This document shows positions 7,861 to 17,792 of a stretch of DNA of 33,917 nucleotides, one piece after another (position 1 is the first letter of the stretch; every line of letters starts with the position of its first letter). The translations under genes and the position numbers were made by a program. This DNA is from Aquificaceae bacterium (GTDB lineage Bacteria > Pseudomonadota > Gammaproteobacteria > Thiotrichales > Thiotrichaceae). The stretch covers positions 1 through 33,917 of the forward strand of contig QOAQ01000079.1 in assembly GCA_003972955.1 (NCBI GenBank), read 5' to 3'. The notes beneath the pieces are model-generated. The model was not told the origin of the DNA. It ran no database searches and saw only the letters and a program-made list of their open reading frames with translations.

Positions 7861-7904
7861 TATTTTTATAATATATTTGCCACCGTTTTTTCTTACGTTG
7901 TGAC

Positions 7905-7934
7905 ACCAAAGTCCTAATATATCAGGACTTTGGT
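7905..7934. promoter_or_regulatory. Perfect 11-bp hairpin between lepB and DUF4845 gene
   Basis: ACCAAAGTCCT at 7905-7915 and AGGACTTTGGT at 7924-7934 pair perfectly around an eight-base loop. In the direction of transcription no run of T follows, so it is not a typical intrinsic terminator. It could be an mRNA processing or stabilising hairpin within the operon, two genes upstream of the RNase III coding region, or a weak attenuator. The function is inferred from structure and position only. Confidence 0.5.
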
Positions 7935-7957
7935 TAAGCTAAACTTAAGAGATAGCT

Positions 7958-8749
7958 TTATTTGATACTGGTCCCTATACGCGAACCATTAAAGCCATCA
8001 CCATTTTCTAACCAATTCCAGTGCATCCAAATAAGTACCGCTTTACCTACAATATTTTCTTTTGGTACGAAGCCCCACACACGGCTATCGCTACTGTTAT
8101 CACGGTTGTCACCCATAACAAAATAGCTATCTTCTGGAACAACAATATCGGTTGTTTTAGATAGCCCTGCAAATAGTTGTATTGCGTGTTTAACCTCGCC
8201 CTCTTTACTTGGCAGCGTTTCTTGAATAATACGCGCAGGTCTTTCGCCATAAGGCGTATTAACTTTAATATTTTTTGGGTCGGAATATTCTACTGGCTTA
8301 TCATTAACAATTAACTTTTTATCTTCTGTCCAACTAATTCGGTCACCCGGTAAACCGATAACTCGCTTTATATAATTAATAGTAGGATCATTAGGGTAAC
8401 GGAATACCATAACATCACCACGTTGTGGGTCTGCCACATCTAATATTTTAGTATGCGTAACAGGTAGACGAACACCATAGGCATATTTTTGCACGAGAAT
8501 AAAGTCACCAATTTGCAGTGTTGGAATCATCGACCCTGATGGGATACGAAATGGCTCGGCAACGAAAGATCGCAAAATAATAACAATGAGCAATACGGGA
8601 AAAAATGAACGTGCATAATCCAATAGCAAAGGAGGATTTTTTAATGAACGTACTTTTTTAGAAGCAAACAAACGGTATAACAAAATAATTAAGCCTGATA
8701 ATGCGGTAATTGCTACTAACCAGAACTCTAAGCCAAAATTTATTTCCAC
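7958..8749 (-). CDS. lepB: Signal peptidase I
   Basis: LepB is the inner-membrane serine protease that removes Sec and Tat signal peptides. The 263-residue protein has two N-terminal membrane segments (about 8-28 and 47-64), the catalytic serine in PSGSMIPTL (Ser73) and the general-base lysine in YIKRVIGLPGD (Lys128), followed by GDNRDNSSDSRVWG, the family box near the C-terminus. Catalysis takes place on the periplasmic side. The start is GTG at 8749, with AAGGAAT six bases upstream. The gene follows lepA by 33 bases, the usual lepA–lepB operon. Confidence 0.95.
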   Translation of the reverse strand: MEINFGLEFWLVAITALSGLIILLYRLFASKKVRSLKNPPLLLDYARSFFPVLLIVIILRSFVAEPFRIPSGSMIPTLQIGDFILVQKYAYGVRLPVTHTKILDVADPQRGDVMVFRYPNDPTINYIKRVIGLPGDRISWTEDKKLIVNDKPVEYSDPKNIKVNTPYGERPARIIQETLPSKEGEVKHAIQLFAGLSKTTDIVVPEDSYFVMGDNRDNSSDSRVWGFVPKENIVGKAVLIWMHWNWLENGDGFNGSRIGTSIK

Positions 8750-8782
8750 TTTCTTATTCCTTTTCTGTAAACACAGATAAAT

Positions 8783-10585
8783 TTATTTATCAATTTTTAA
8801 TACGGCTAAAAATGCTTCTTGGGGTATTTCTACATTCCCTACCTGCTTCATACGTTTTTTACCTTTTTTCTGTTTCTCTAATAATTTACGTTTACGCGAG
8901 ACATCCCCCCCATAACATTTAGCTATTACGTTCTTACGTAACGCTTTCACATTTGATCGCGCTATGATGTTGCCACCAATGGCTGCCTGTATTGCAACAT
9001 CAAACATTTGACGCTGGATAATTTCACGCATTCTTTCGACTAAATCACGTCCACGTTTTTGTGCAAAATCTTTGTGGACAATAATCGAAAGTGCATCGAC
9101 CTTCTCACCATTAATAAGAATATCAACTTTCACTAATGGCGCAGGGTCAAAACGGTCTAGCTCATAATCAAACGAGGCATAACCACGGCTGACTGACTTT
9201 AGACGATCAAAAAAGTCGAGTACCACTTCACTTAAAGGCAGATCATAATTAAGTGTGACCTGATTACCTAAGTATTGCATTTGTTTTTGCACGCCACGTT
9301 TTTCGATACACAAGGCAATCACATTACCCACATATTCTTGAGGAACCATAACCGTGCCACGAATAATTGGCTCACGAATTTCGTCTATTTTATTGACAAC
9401 GGGTAACTCCGATGGATTATGTACCATCGTGATATTGCCATTCGTTTCAACAACTTCATAAATTACCGTCGGTGCAGTGGTAATAAGGTTGAGATCATAT
9501 TCACGCTCTAAACGCTCTTGAATAATCTCCATGTGCAACATACCAAGGAAACCACAGCGAAAACCAAAGCCCAACGCTTGCGAGGTTTCAGGCTCATAAT
9601 GCAATGAGGCATCATTTAAGTGTAATTTATCCAGTGCTTCACGGAAGTTTTCAAAGTCTTCTGCATTGACAGGAAAAATACCCGAAAATACCCGTGGTTG
9701 AACATCCTTAAATCCTGTTAATGGCGTTTTAGCTGGATTTTTTATTTCGGTTAAGGTATCACCCACTTTCACTGTCGTTATGTCTTTAAGACCCGCGATA
9801 ATAAAGCCTACTTCACCGATTTCTAAAGTGTCTCTATCTTCACTTTTAGGTGTATAAACACCCAAACGATCCACCTGAAATTCATTATTTGTTGACATGG
9901 TTTTGATTTTTTGATGCTTGCGTATTTGCCCCTGCATAACGCGCACCAAAGAGACCACCCCCAAATAAGTATCGAACCATGAGTCAATAATAAGGGCTTT
10001 TAAAGGGGCTTCAGGGTCACCTTTTGGGGGAGGTATCCGTTCGACTAACTGCTCTAATAGGTCTTCAATACCGATACCTGTTTTGGCACTCACATGCACT
10101 GCATCGGTTGCATCAATTCCAATAATTTCTTCAATTTCTTGACTGACTCTATCTACATCGGCAGCGGGTAAGTCAATCTTATTCAGAACAGGAACAACTT
10201 CTAAATTAAGGTCTATTGCGGTATAGCAGTTGGCAACACTTTGTGCTTCAACCCCCTGAGAGGCATCAACAACTAATAGCGCCCCCTCACAGGCAGATAA
10301 AGAGCGGGATACTTCATACGAAAAATCGACATGACCAGGGGTATCGATAAAGTTAAGATGATAAATTTCTCCATCTCTTGCTTTATAATCTAAAGAAACA
10401 CTTTGGGCTTTGATGGTAATACCCCGTTCTCGCTCAATATCCATTGAGTCAAGCACTTGTGTATCCATTTCTCTATCTGTCAAACCATCGCAATATTGTA
10501 TAAAACGATCCGATAATGTTGATTTACCATGATCGATATGGGCGATGATAGAAAAATTTCGTATGTTTTGATTTGCTTCAGCCAT
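8783..10585 (-). CDS. lepA: Elongation factor 4 (back-translocating GTPase LepA)
   Basis: LepA/EF4 is a ribosome-associated translational GTPase linked to recovery of stalled ribosomes and 30S biogenesis. The 600-residue protein has the G1 motif AHIDHGKS at 15-22, [10 protein letters not shown] near 52-61, [14 protein letters not shown] and NKIDLPAAD, then EF-G-like domains and the LepA-specific C-terminal domain ending near [16 protein letters not shown]. Length and motif order are standard. It lies downstream of mucD and the glutaredoxin-like gene and upstream of lepB, as in many gammaproteobacteria. Confidence 0.97.
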   Translation of the reverse strand: MAEANQNIRNFSIIAHIDHGKSTLSDRFIQYCDGLTDREMDTQVLDSMDIERERGITIKAQSVSLDYKARDGEIYHLNFIDTPGHVDFSYEVSRSLSACEGALLVVDASQGVEAQSVANCYTAIDLNLEVVPVLNKIDLPAADVDRVSQEIEEIIGIDATDAVHVSAKTGIGIEDLLEQLVERIPPPKGDPEAPLKALIIDSWFDTYLGVVSLVRVMQGQIRKHQKIKTMSTNNEFQVDRLGVYTPKSEDRDTLEIGEVGFIIAGLKDITTVKVGDTLTEIKNPAKTPLTGFKDVQPRVFSGIFPVNAEDFENFREALDKLHLNDASLHYEPETSQALGFGFRCGFLGMLHMEIIQERLEREYDLNLITTAPTVIYEVVETNGNITMVHNPSELPVVNKIDEIREPIIRGTVMVPQEYVGNVIALCIEKRGVQKQMQYLGNQVTLNYDLPLSEVVLDFFDRLKSVSRGYASFDYELDRFDPAPLVKVDILINGEKVDALSIIVHKDFAQKRGRDLVERMREIIQRQMFDVAIQAAIGGNIIARSNVKALRKNVIAKCYGGDVSRKRKLLEKQKKGKKRMKQVGNVEIPQEAFLAVLKIDK

Positions 10586-10620
10586 TAATTTTTATCACTA
10601 TAGTTTTCTATAAAGGTCTT

Positions 10621-10887
10621 TTAGATACTCTTCATAGTTGTCAAAATTCGTTCAAATTCGTCCTTATCAAAAAAGTGATAAAAAGCCACTTCTCCTTGAT
10701 ACATTACAACAGGAACATCAACATTGTATTTTTCTCGCAACGCAGGATCATCATCAATATCAATAATTTCAATTTTGATATTTAACTGTGGATATTGTTG
10801 CTGTTGCTCATACAAAGTGGCTGTCATCTGCTCACACAAATGACAGCCTTCGCGATAATACACTATCAGGGTATTCTTATTAGACAT
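10621..10887 (-). CDS. Glutaredoxin-family protein (DUF836 type)
   Basis: This is a small thioredoxin-fold protein with the N-terminal beta-alpha motif LIVYYREGCHLCEQM, giving a CxxC pair, the cis-proline segment VDVPVVMYQGEV, and an overall length near 88 residues. Such proteins of the glutaredoxin-like DUF836 group are common between mucD and lepA. The expected role is thiol-disulfide exchange in the cytosol, but no specific partner is known. I chose the ATG at 10887 (MSNKNTLIVYY) over an in-frame TTG at 10899 because it gives the usual family N-terminus. Neither start has a strong ribosome site. The gene follows the mucD stop codon closely, so coupling is likely. Confidence 0.82.
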   Translation of the reverse strand: MSNKNTLIVYYREGCHLCEQMTATLYEQQQQYPQLNIKIEIIDIDDDPALREKYNVDVPVVMYQGEVAFYHFFDKDEFERILTTMKSI

Positions 10888-10902
10888 TATTTTTAGCAAA
10901 CA

Positions 10903-12354
10903 CTATTTCTTCGACCTATTATCACTTGTATGCTCAATCATAAGCGCTACAAATTGAGCAGAACCTTCGCGTAGTACTAAAGCCGCGACAGGTGTTCCAT
11001 TTGGCAGACTATTGACGAGGGACTTAAATTGCTTGACGCTGATAACAGACTGACCATTTAAAACTTTAATAACATCATCTATTTGCATACCTGCTCGATA
11101 CGCTTTTCCTGAGTCAATACGTCTAACAATAACGCCACCGTTGCGTATTTGCAGTGATTTTCTCTCATTGACGGTTAAATCTTCTACTTCCATCCCCATC
11201 ACCGCATCGGACTTTGCAAGTTTTACAGGGTGTTTCACCTTTTTCTTGGCAATCTCCATTGGCAACTCTTTTAATTTAAGTTTAATAATTTGCGTGCTTC
11301 CTCCTCTGCGGACTTTTACATCGACCTCTTTCTCTGTCGAAGTACTACCCACAACAATCGGCAAGTCAGATGCTGTATTTATTTTTTTATGATTAAACTC
11401 AAGAATAATATCACCTTGTTTTAAAATACCTATCGCAGGACCTTCTGGCATCACTTCTGCAATTAATGCTCCCTTAGGTTTATCGAGACCAAACGACTTT
11501 GCTAGGCTAACTGTCACCTCTTGAATAAAAACGCCCAACCAACCTCGATTAACATAGCCCTTGGCTTTTAGCTGTGCCACCACATCTTTTACAACATCAA
11601 CAGGAATTGCAAATGAAACCCCTGCAAAACTACCAGACTGACTGTAAATTTGTGAATTAATACCAACCACTTCGCCTTTCATATTAAAAAGTGGACCACC
11701 TGAGTTTCCAGGGTTTATCGCTACATCCGTCTGAATAAAAGGCACATAGCTTTCTTCGGGTAGGCTACGACCTTTCGCACTCACAATACCCGCCGTGACA
11801 CTGTGATCAAAACCAAAAGGTGAACCGATTGCAATAACCCACTCACCGACTTCCAACTGGCTGGAGCTACCGGTTGTCAAGACAGGAAGGTCTTTTCCTT
11901 CTATTTTTAATAGCGCTATATCACTGCGCTTATCAGTACCAATTAATTGTGCAGGTAACTCGCGTCTATCACTGAGTTTGACAATTATTTTATCTGCACC
12001 AGCAATCACATGATGATTTGTAACAACATAACCATCAGAAGAAATAATAAAACCAGAACCTAATGAACTCGATTCATCCATCCCCCCTTCAGGGTTTTCA
12101 TTATAATCAAAAAAACGCTTCATTAAGTCATCAATAACTTCATTGCCGCTACTGTTTTTCTCTGGCAGAGGCTTTACAGAAGAAGTCATTGGTTGTTTAT
12201 ATTGATCATCACGTTCAGTGCTAATATTAACAACCGCAGCACTGTGTGTTTTTACCAGTTTAGTGAAGTTAGGTAATTCTGCCGCATTGAGCATCGACAC
12301 GAATAATAGCAATATTGCTATAGCCAAAGATCTGACTATAAATAGATTAGTCAT
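10903..12354 (-). CDS. mucD: Periplasmic serine endoprotease, DegP/HtrA family (MucD)
   Basis: This 483-residue Do-family protease performs envelope protein quality control. An N-terminal signal peptide (about residues 1-25, ending near LNAA) is followed by a trypsin-like domain with catalytic His115 (VTNHHV), Asp145 (RSDIALLK) and Ser218 (NPGNSGGP), and two PDZ domains (about 265-355 and 385-475). The linker at 50-95 is rich in polar residues, as in other members. The name mucD is chosen because in Pseudomonas the gene next to lepA is mucD. The usual upstream algU–mucABC regulators are absent here, where the intergenic region and purB follow instead. The ATG has AGGGAG 11 bases upstream. It is the first gene of the minus-strand operon running to cysM. 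Confidence 0.9.
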   Translation of the reverse strand: MTNLFIVRSLAIAILLLFVSMLNAAELPNFTKLVKTHSAAVVNISTERDDQYKQPMTSSVKPLPEKNSSGNEVIDDLMKRFFDYNENPEGGMDESSSLGSGFIISSDGYVVTNHHVIAGADKIIVKLSDRRELPAQLIGTDKRSDIALLKIEGKDLPVLTTGSSSQLEVGEWVIAIGSPFGFDHSVTAGIVSAKGRSLPEESYVPFIQTDVAINPGNSGGPLFNMKGEVVGINSQIYSQSGSFAGVSFAIPVDVVKDVVAQLKAKGYVNRGWLGVFIQEVTVSLAKSFGLDKPKGALIAEVMPEGPAIGILKQGDIILEFNHKKINTASDLPIVVGSTSTEKEVDVKVRRGGSTQIIKLKLKELPMEIAKKKVKHPVKLAKSDAVMGMEVEDLTVNERKSLQIRNGGVIVRRIDSGKAYRAGMQIDDVIKVLNGQSVISVKQFKSLVNSLPNGTPVAALVLREGSAQFVALMIEHTSDNRSKK

Positions 12355-12433
12355 ATTGGAATATTCTCCCTGAATTTATTCCATAAATATTACAAAGACA
12401 GCCGTAATATTATTATTTTATTATTTCGGTAGT

Positions 12434-12539
12434 GGTATCAATCTGTAGAATTATTATTCTATTACTCACTCTCTTTCAACAAGTTCCCTGAGTTTGTCGA
12501 AGGGGCGATGATAAAGCACAAAGTCATAAGATTGATACT
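12434..12539 (+). repeat. Palindromic repeat family R4, copy A
   Basis: GTATCAATCT at 12435-12444 and AGATTGATAC at 12529-12538 form a perfect 10-bp terminal inverted repeat around about 85 bases. The core contains CCCTGAGTTTGTCGAAGGGG and the tail reads AAAGCACAAAGTCATAAGATTG. It shares end, core and tail with copies at 19771-19858 (inverted) and 25600-25696 (same orientation). It is non-coding and probably a non-autonomous mobile element. Confidence 0.75.
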
Positions 12540-12544
12540 AATAT

Positions 12545-12561
12545 CTGAATCTATGAGGTTA
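12545..12561 (+). repeat. Solitary terminus of repeat family R7
   Basis: CTGAATCTATGAGGTTA differs at one base from the 17-base inner part of the terminal inverted repeat of the element at 25016-25210. No matching right end is seen within the following 200 bases. It is probably what remains after deletion or after insertion of the adjoining R4 element. With only 17 bases matched, chance cannot be fully excluded. Confidence 0.5.
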
Positions 12562-12588
12562 CTAAATAACTTATTCATTGCCTAATAG

Positions 12589-12616
12589 TTGACAGTACTT
12601 ACTACCGATTTATCTT
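12589..12616 (+). promoter_or_regulatory. Candidate sigma70 promoter for purB
   Basis: TTGACA at 12589-12594 is a perfect -35 box, followed after 16 bases by TATCTT at 12611-12616, which matches four of six -10 bases. It points toward purB and would give a leader of about 130 bases. A TATAAT at 12637 is an alternative -10 box without a good -35 box. Based on sequence match only. Confidence 0.4.
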
Positions 12617-12716
12617 TTCCAAACAAACTTTCGCGCTATAATATCCTTTTTCTATCAATTTCTTAACCCTTTTAAATGACCTTTTTACATTAATTCTAAG
12701 TAATATCAGTATTTAG

Positions 12717-14120
<1,404 letters not shown>

Positions 14121-14123
14121 ACT

Positions 14124-15272
14124 ATGAGCTACGTTATTAATGACAATCTTCTTGGTGGTTTAAGCCATCAAGAATTTTTAGATGAATATTGGCAGCAAAA
14201 ACCATTACTTATCCGCCAAGCCTTTAATGGGTCACCAGTAGATATTAGCCCTGAAGAACTAGCAGGTATCTCTTGTGATACCGATGCACCTTCGCGCATT
14301 ATTATTGAGCATGGAGAATCCCCTTGGGAGTCACTATTCGGGCCTTTTGATGACGAAACCTTTGCTAGCTTACCAGAGTCTCACTGGACATTATTAGTCA
14401 ACGATTTAGAGCGCTTTATACCTGAATTACGGGATATTATTCAGCAATTCAAATTCATTCCTGATTGGCGTATTGATGACCTTATGCTTAGTTATGCTGC
14501 CAAGCAAGGGTCTGTTGGTCCTCATACCGATGAATATGATGTTTTTTTAATACAAACCTCTGGAAAACGTCATTGGCAACTGGATACACACATTGACTAC
14601 CCCAAAGAAATACTTTCAAACTGTTCGCTGAGTATATTAAAAAAATTCAATAGCAATGCTGATTGGATTTTAGCCCCTGGCGATATGCTTTATCTCCCCC
14701 CTAACTTACCACATTACGGCATCGCTCAAGATGACAACTGTATGACACTTTCTGTCGGATTTCGCGCCCCCAGTCAGCAAGAGTTAATCAATGGTTGGAT
14801 AGAATCCATAACCGAAAAGCATCAGTTTAAGCAACGCTATAGCGATAAAAAACGACAATTGCAGAAGCACTCAGCTGAAATAACTCAGCATGATATTGAG
14901 ATACTTTCTAACATGATAGTCGAAGGAATTGACTCGCAAAAAGATAACTTATCGCTTTGGTTAGGGAAATACCTAACAGAAACAAAAGGAGAAACAAGGC
15001 ACAACTCCTTTTTATCTGCTGATACAACAAGCAACAATGAAACATTTATCCGTGAAAGCTGGCTAAGACTTGCTTACACCGAAAAGAGCAACAAACTTCA
15101 TTTTTTTGCTGATGGAGAACACTTTCCAGTAGAAGATGAAGCAAAAGAGGCTATTTTTTACCTCTGCGAACATGATACATACACAAAATCAAAAATAACA
15201 AACTACTGTAAAATTGACTCATTTAGAAAAATCTTTGAGAGTCTATTAGAGAAAGGGGGAATTAACCCATAA
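14124..15272 (+). CDS. roxA: Cupin-type ribosomal protein uL16 arginine hydroxylase (RoxA/YcfD)
   Basis: RoxA/YcfD is a 2-oxoglutarate, Fe(II)-dependent oxygenase of the JmjC-like cupin family that hydroxylates an arginine of ribosomal protein uL16. The 382-residue protein has the typical N-terminal WQQKPLLIRQAF, the iron ligands in GPHTDEYDVFLIQ (His134, Asp136) and a distal ligand in LPPNLPHYGIA (His197), followed by the helical winged C-terminal region. The length is that of YcfD. It is the second gene of the purB operon. Substrate assignment rests on family membership, and the motifs appear complete. Confidence 0.88.
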   Translation: MSYVINDNLLGGLSHQEFLDEYWQQKPLLIRQAFNGSPVDISPEELAGISCDTDAPSRIIIEHGESPWESLFGPFDDETFASLPESHWTLLVNDLERFIPELRDIIQQFKFIPDWRIDDLMLSYAAKQGSVGPHTDEYDVFLIQTSGKRHWQLDTHIDYPKEILSNCSLSILKKFNSNADWILAPGDMLYLPPNLPHYGIAQDDNCMTLSVGFRAPSQQELINGWIESITEKHQFKQRYSDKKRQLQKHSAEITQHDIEILSNMIVEGIDSQKDNLSLWLGKYLTETKGETRHNSFLSADTTSNNETFIRESWLRLAYTEKSNKLHFFADGEHFPVEDEAKEAIFYLCEHDTYTKSKITNYCKIDSFRKIFESLLEKGGINP

Positions 15273-15344
15273 AATAATCCCCTACACATAGCACTAGATT
15301 GTTATTTTAGTTTTGAATAAATAAAAATAAAACCTAAAAAAACA

Positions 15345-15950
15345 ATGAAAATGAATAATAAAAATATACTATTACTTCTTAGTCTTTCTGCTAGTTTTTT
15401 TATCCAATCATCTTATGCCGCAAGCTATTCAGAAAGACTTGTCAATGCCGCGATTGAAAGAACGTTTCACAAAGTCCGCTATGATGGTTCTTATCATCGC
15501 ATTGGCTTCCCCTACGGTGATGTCCCTCAAAACATTGGTGTTTGCACCGATGTTATTATTCGTGCTTACAGAAAACTAGGGATTGACTTGCAAGAACGTG
15601 TCAACGATGACATGAAGCACCGTTTTTTTGAATACCCTAGCTTTAGAAAATGGGGTATGTTGCACACAGACCCAAATATCGACCATCGACGTGTTCCAAA
15701 CTTACGTGCATTTTTTGCAAAAAATGCTATCAATTTTCCCATATCCTATAATGCTAACGATTATCGACCAGGTGATATAGTCACGTGGGACGTAACCCCT
15801 AGCTTACCGCATATTGGCATTGTGACGAATATCCTCTCACCAGATAACAAAAGACCTTTAATTGCTCACAATATAGGTAAAGGCCCACAACTAGAAGACA
15901 TGCTATTTAAACTAAAAATTACAGGTCACTATAGATACCTGCCGAGCTAG
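15345..15950 (+). CDS. Secreted DUF1287 protein (NlpC/P60-like fold predicted)
   Basis: The 201-residue protein has a signal peptide (about residues 1-25, ending in SSYA) and a DUF1287 domain. The conserved Cys67 (GVCTDVIIRAYRKLGIDLQ), His156 (LPHIGIV) and His175-Asn176 (IAHNIG) are arranged like the catalytic Cys-His-polar residue set of NlpC/P60-type cysteine peptidases and amidases. This suggests a periplasmic peptidoglycan or peptide hydrolase, but no substrate is known for the family. The start could be Met1 or Met3, as both lie in ATGAAAATG, and no clear ribosome site separates them. It stands 72 bases after roxA and may have its own promoter in the AT-rich gap. Confidence 0.8.
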   Translation: MKMNNKNILLLLSLSASFFIQSSYAASYSERLVNAAIERTFHKVRYDGSYHRIGFPYGDVPQNIGVCTDVIIRAYRKLGIDLQERVNDDMKHRFFEYPSFRKWGMLHTDPNIDHRRVPNLRAFFAKNAINFPISYNANDYRPGDIVTWDVTPSLPHIGIVTNILSPDNKRPLIAHNIGKGPQLEDMLFKLKITGHYRYLPS

Positions 15951-16087
15951 GCTACGCATTTTTTGAGGTTATAGAGCAATATCGCACCAACATCTGCTTA
16001 CCAATCCATAGCCCCATTGACGTATATCAAACTACTTACTATTCGGTATAAAATCTCCTTCATAATGGAAACCGAGTACTCATACAA

Positions 16088-17206
16088 ATGCAATTATCCA
16101 ACGCTGATAACCTTCGTCTCAATGTGTTGCTAGCTCAACCTTTAAAAGCTATTCGTATTAATGAAAGTAGTATGACGGTTCATGCGCTAACAGAAAAAGG
16201 TGAAGCTAAGGTTGTGCTAAACCCTACGGTGCGTGACGAACAATATTTGCTGTGGGTACGTGAGTTATTATCAATGAAAACGACAGGATCACCTGGCGGT
16301 TATCCTATGTATATCAAGCGTTGGACTCGTATGGGGCAAGCAGATAATACGCTAGAGCACATGCTGTTATTAGGTGAACCTGAGGCGGTGATTGCGGTAG
16401 TTTATTCGCCGAATGTAAGCCATGAAATTGGCGTGCGCGCGTGGTGGGCAAACCCTACGACAGAAGTAGCACGACGTTTAATGGAGTATCCTGAGGTTGT
16501 TGCGGGTGAACTTGGTAAAGAATTGGCCGAGTATCTAATGGAGTTTTTACCCTTTGAAGAACGCCAAGTTGATATTGTTGATATGGTACGTTTATGTTTA
16601 CAAGGCGAATTAATTACAGAGAAACAGAGAGAGGCTTTATGGACAAAGGCAAAGCGTCGTAATCCTTTTTATGTTGGCTTTCTTCATGCTGAACCTAAGC
16701 AAATTCCCCTCAATAAAAAACCTCATGCAAGCCACGCGGCGGTCACAGAAAACCTACACACACTTATTGGTAATAATATTTATGCGCAGGCTTTATGCAG
16801 AATATTGTCTGAAGATGGTCAAAAGTGGCTACAAACCTTAAAGAACGCCTTACAAAAACCTGTTGATCAAGACGTGGTTATTTCTTTGTTTAAATCAATT
16901 AAACAGTTTTTTAATCTACCCTACCCCGAGCGACGTGGCGCGCATTCAATAGAAGAAGCAATAGAACGCACTGATTTATTCTCTAAAATATCGGATAATA
17001 ATTACCCTGACTTAAATACTTTTCTAGAAACACTGGATGAAAAATATTTGGATAAGTTTTCAGCGCTTATCTTACTTTCACAGCTTGGAGAAAATACTTT
17101 AACCCCCATATTCAGTGGTAATGATTCCGTTGGTATTGTTATGCGGAGAAAATTACACCCACTAACATCACCTTTATTAGAAAAAGTAGATATACTTATG
17201 TCATAA
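16088..17206 (+). CDS. dsrS: DsrS, accessory protein of the reverse dissimilatory sulfite reductase system
   Basis: The 372-residue cytosolic protein (no signal peptide or membrane segment) resembles DsrS, the last gene of the dsr cluster of Allochromatium vinosum, which oxidises stored sulfur through reverse sulfite reductase. Recognisable stretches are LSNADNLRLNVLLAQPLKAI at the start, KTTGSPGGYPMYIKRWTRMG near 64-83 and GVRAWWANPTTEVARRLMEYP near 114-134. DsrS has no enzymatic motif that I know. It is thought to influence expression of dsr genes, but its mechanism is not settled. No other dsr gene is present within 16 kb downstream or upstream, so here dsrS is detached from the main operon. 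Its neighbours are two unknown small genes and cysG. The call rests on remembered similarity, not a search. Confidence 0.7.
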   Translation: MQLSNADNLRLNVLLAQPLKAIRINESSMTVHALTEKGEAKVVLNPTVRDEQYLLWVRELLSMKTTGSPGGYPMYIKRWTRMGQADNTLEHMLLLGEPEAVIAVVYSPNVSHEIGVRAWWANPTTEVARRLMEYPEVVAGELGKELAEYLMEFLPFEERQVDIVDMVRLCLQGELITEKQREALWTKAKRRNPFYVGFLHAEPKQIPLNKKPHASHAAVTENLHTLIGNNIYAQALCRILSEDGQKWLQTLKNALQKPVDQDVVISLFKSIKQFFNLPYPERRGAHSIEEAIERTDLFSKISDNNYPDLNTFLETLDEKYLDKFSALILLSQLGENTLTPIFSGNDSVGIVMRRKLHPLTSPLLEKVDILMS

Positions 17207-17297
17207 TAAGGATAGTTTCTAGGAATGATGAAAAAACACCCAATACTTATCATTAAACAATCCTAAGTCCTTACCCCTATTTTTTAAGGAGCACCAC

Positions 17298-17534
17298 ATG
17301 CCCTATTATGTTTTCAAAATAACGCAGCCTACGCCTTTACTCAAAAACCTTGAATTTTTAAAAGAATTTGATGCTTATAAAGATGCACGTAATTTCACAC
17401 GTGAACAACGCGCCACCGTACCTTTAGATGGTGGTATTTTATTCAAACTTGTCCATGCGGCAACGGAATTAGGTGCGGAAGAATTATTGATGGAAAAGCG
17501 TGAAGAATCTGTTGTGATGGAATGGGAAAAGTAA
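17298..17534 (+). CDS. Small conserved-looking protein downstream of dsrS, unknown function
   Basis: This 78-residue, highly charged protein (MPYYVFKITQP… and a Glu/Lys-rich end MEKREESVVMEWEK) has a very good ribosome site, AAGGAGC nine bases before ATG, so it is almost surely a real gene. There is no signal peptide, membrane segment, cysteine or known motif. The segment DARNFTREQRA near 27-40 and the length suggest a compact alpha/beta protein. It follows dsrS by 91 bases on the same strand and is probably part of the same functional group. I do not recognise a named family. Confidence 0.65.
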   Translation: MPYYVFKITQPTPLLKNLEFLKEFDAYKDARNFTREQRATVPLDGGILFKLVHAATELGAEELLMEKREESVVMEWEK

Positions 17535-17554
17535 TGACTCTATAAAGCTATAAT

Positions 17555-17600
17555 AAATACTCCCCCCCCTTTTTCCTTAATAAATAAGGGGATAGTATTT
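17555..17600. other. Imperfect hairpin with an eight-C run
   Basis: AAATACT at 17555-17561 and AGTATTT at 17594-17600 form a stem extended by CCCC/GGGG, with a run of eight C at 17562-17569. It lies just after the 78-residue gene and directly before element R5. It may end the dsrS transcript, although no clear T-run follows the stem, or be part of a larger repeat. The C-run is prone to length errors in sequencing. Confidence 0.4.
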
Positions 17601-17602
17601 AC

Positions 17603-17769
17603 CTAGGAGCTTGTCCGAGAATAGAACAAGCTACTGCAAATCCGCCTGATTGCACCTATTTTCAGTTCAAATTCGTCAAAGGGAACAACCATTCTCCTCA
17701 TTTAAACTAAAAATAGGCACTAATCAGTCAAATTTTCGCTACGCTTGCTATTCTCGGACAAGCTCCTAG
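17603..17769. repeat. MITE-like element R5 with perfect 22-bp terminal inverted repeats
   Basis: The left end, 17603-17624, starts CTAGGAGCTTGTCCGAGA. It is the exact reverse complement of the right end, 17748-17769. The arms continue to pair imperfectly further in (for example CTATTTTCAGTTCAAAT against ATTTAAACTAAAAATAG), so the whole 167 bp can fold as one long hairpin around a loop near 17673-17699. It has no coding capacity. It sits between the 78-residue gene and the Cys-rich gene, ending 23 bases before the latter's start codon, so it separates that gene from dsrS or supplies its promoter. Confidence 0.85.
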
Positions 17770-17792
17770 CCTTTTAGCATCCCCAAACCATT

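Noticed and set aside
8047-8250. 67-codon frame inside lepB on the same strand
   Set aside because: It is an out-of-frame shadow of the conserved signal peptidase sequence.
10887-10899. TTG start four codons upstream for the glutaredoxin-family gene
   Set aside because: The ATG at 10887 gives the family-like N-terminus, and the TTG has no better ribosome site.
16017-16052. TTGACG and TATAAA as a promoter for dsrS
   Set aside because: The spacing is 24 bases, too long for a sigma70 promoter.
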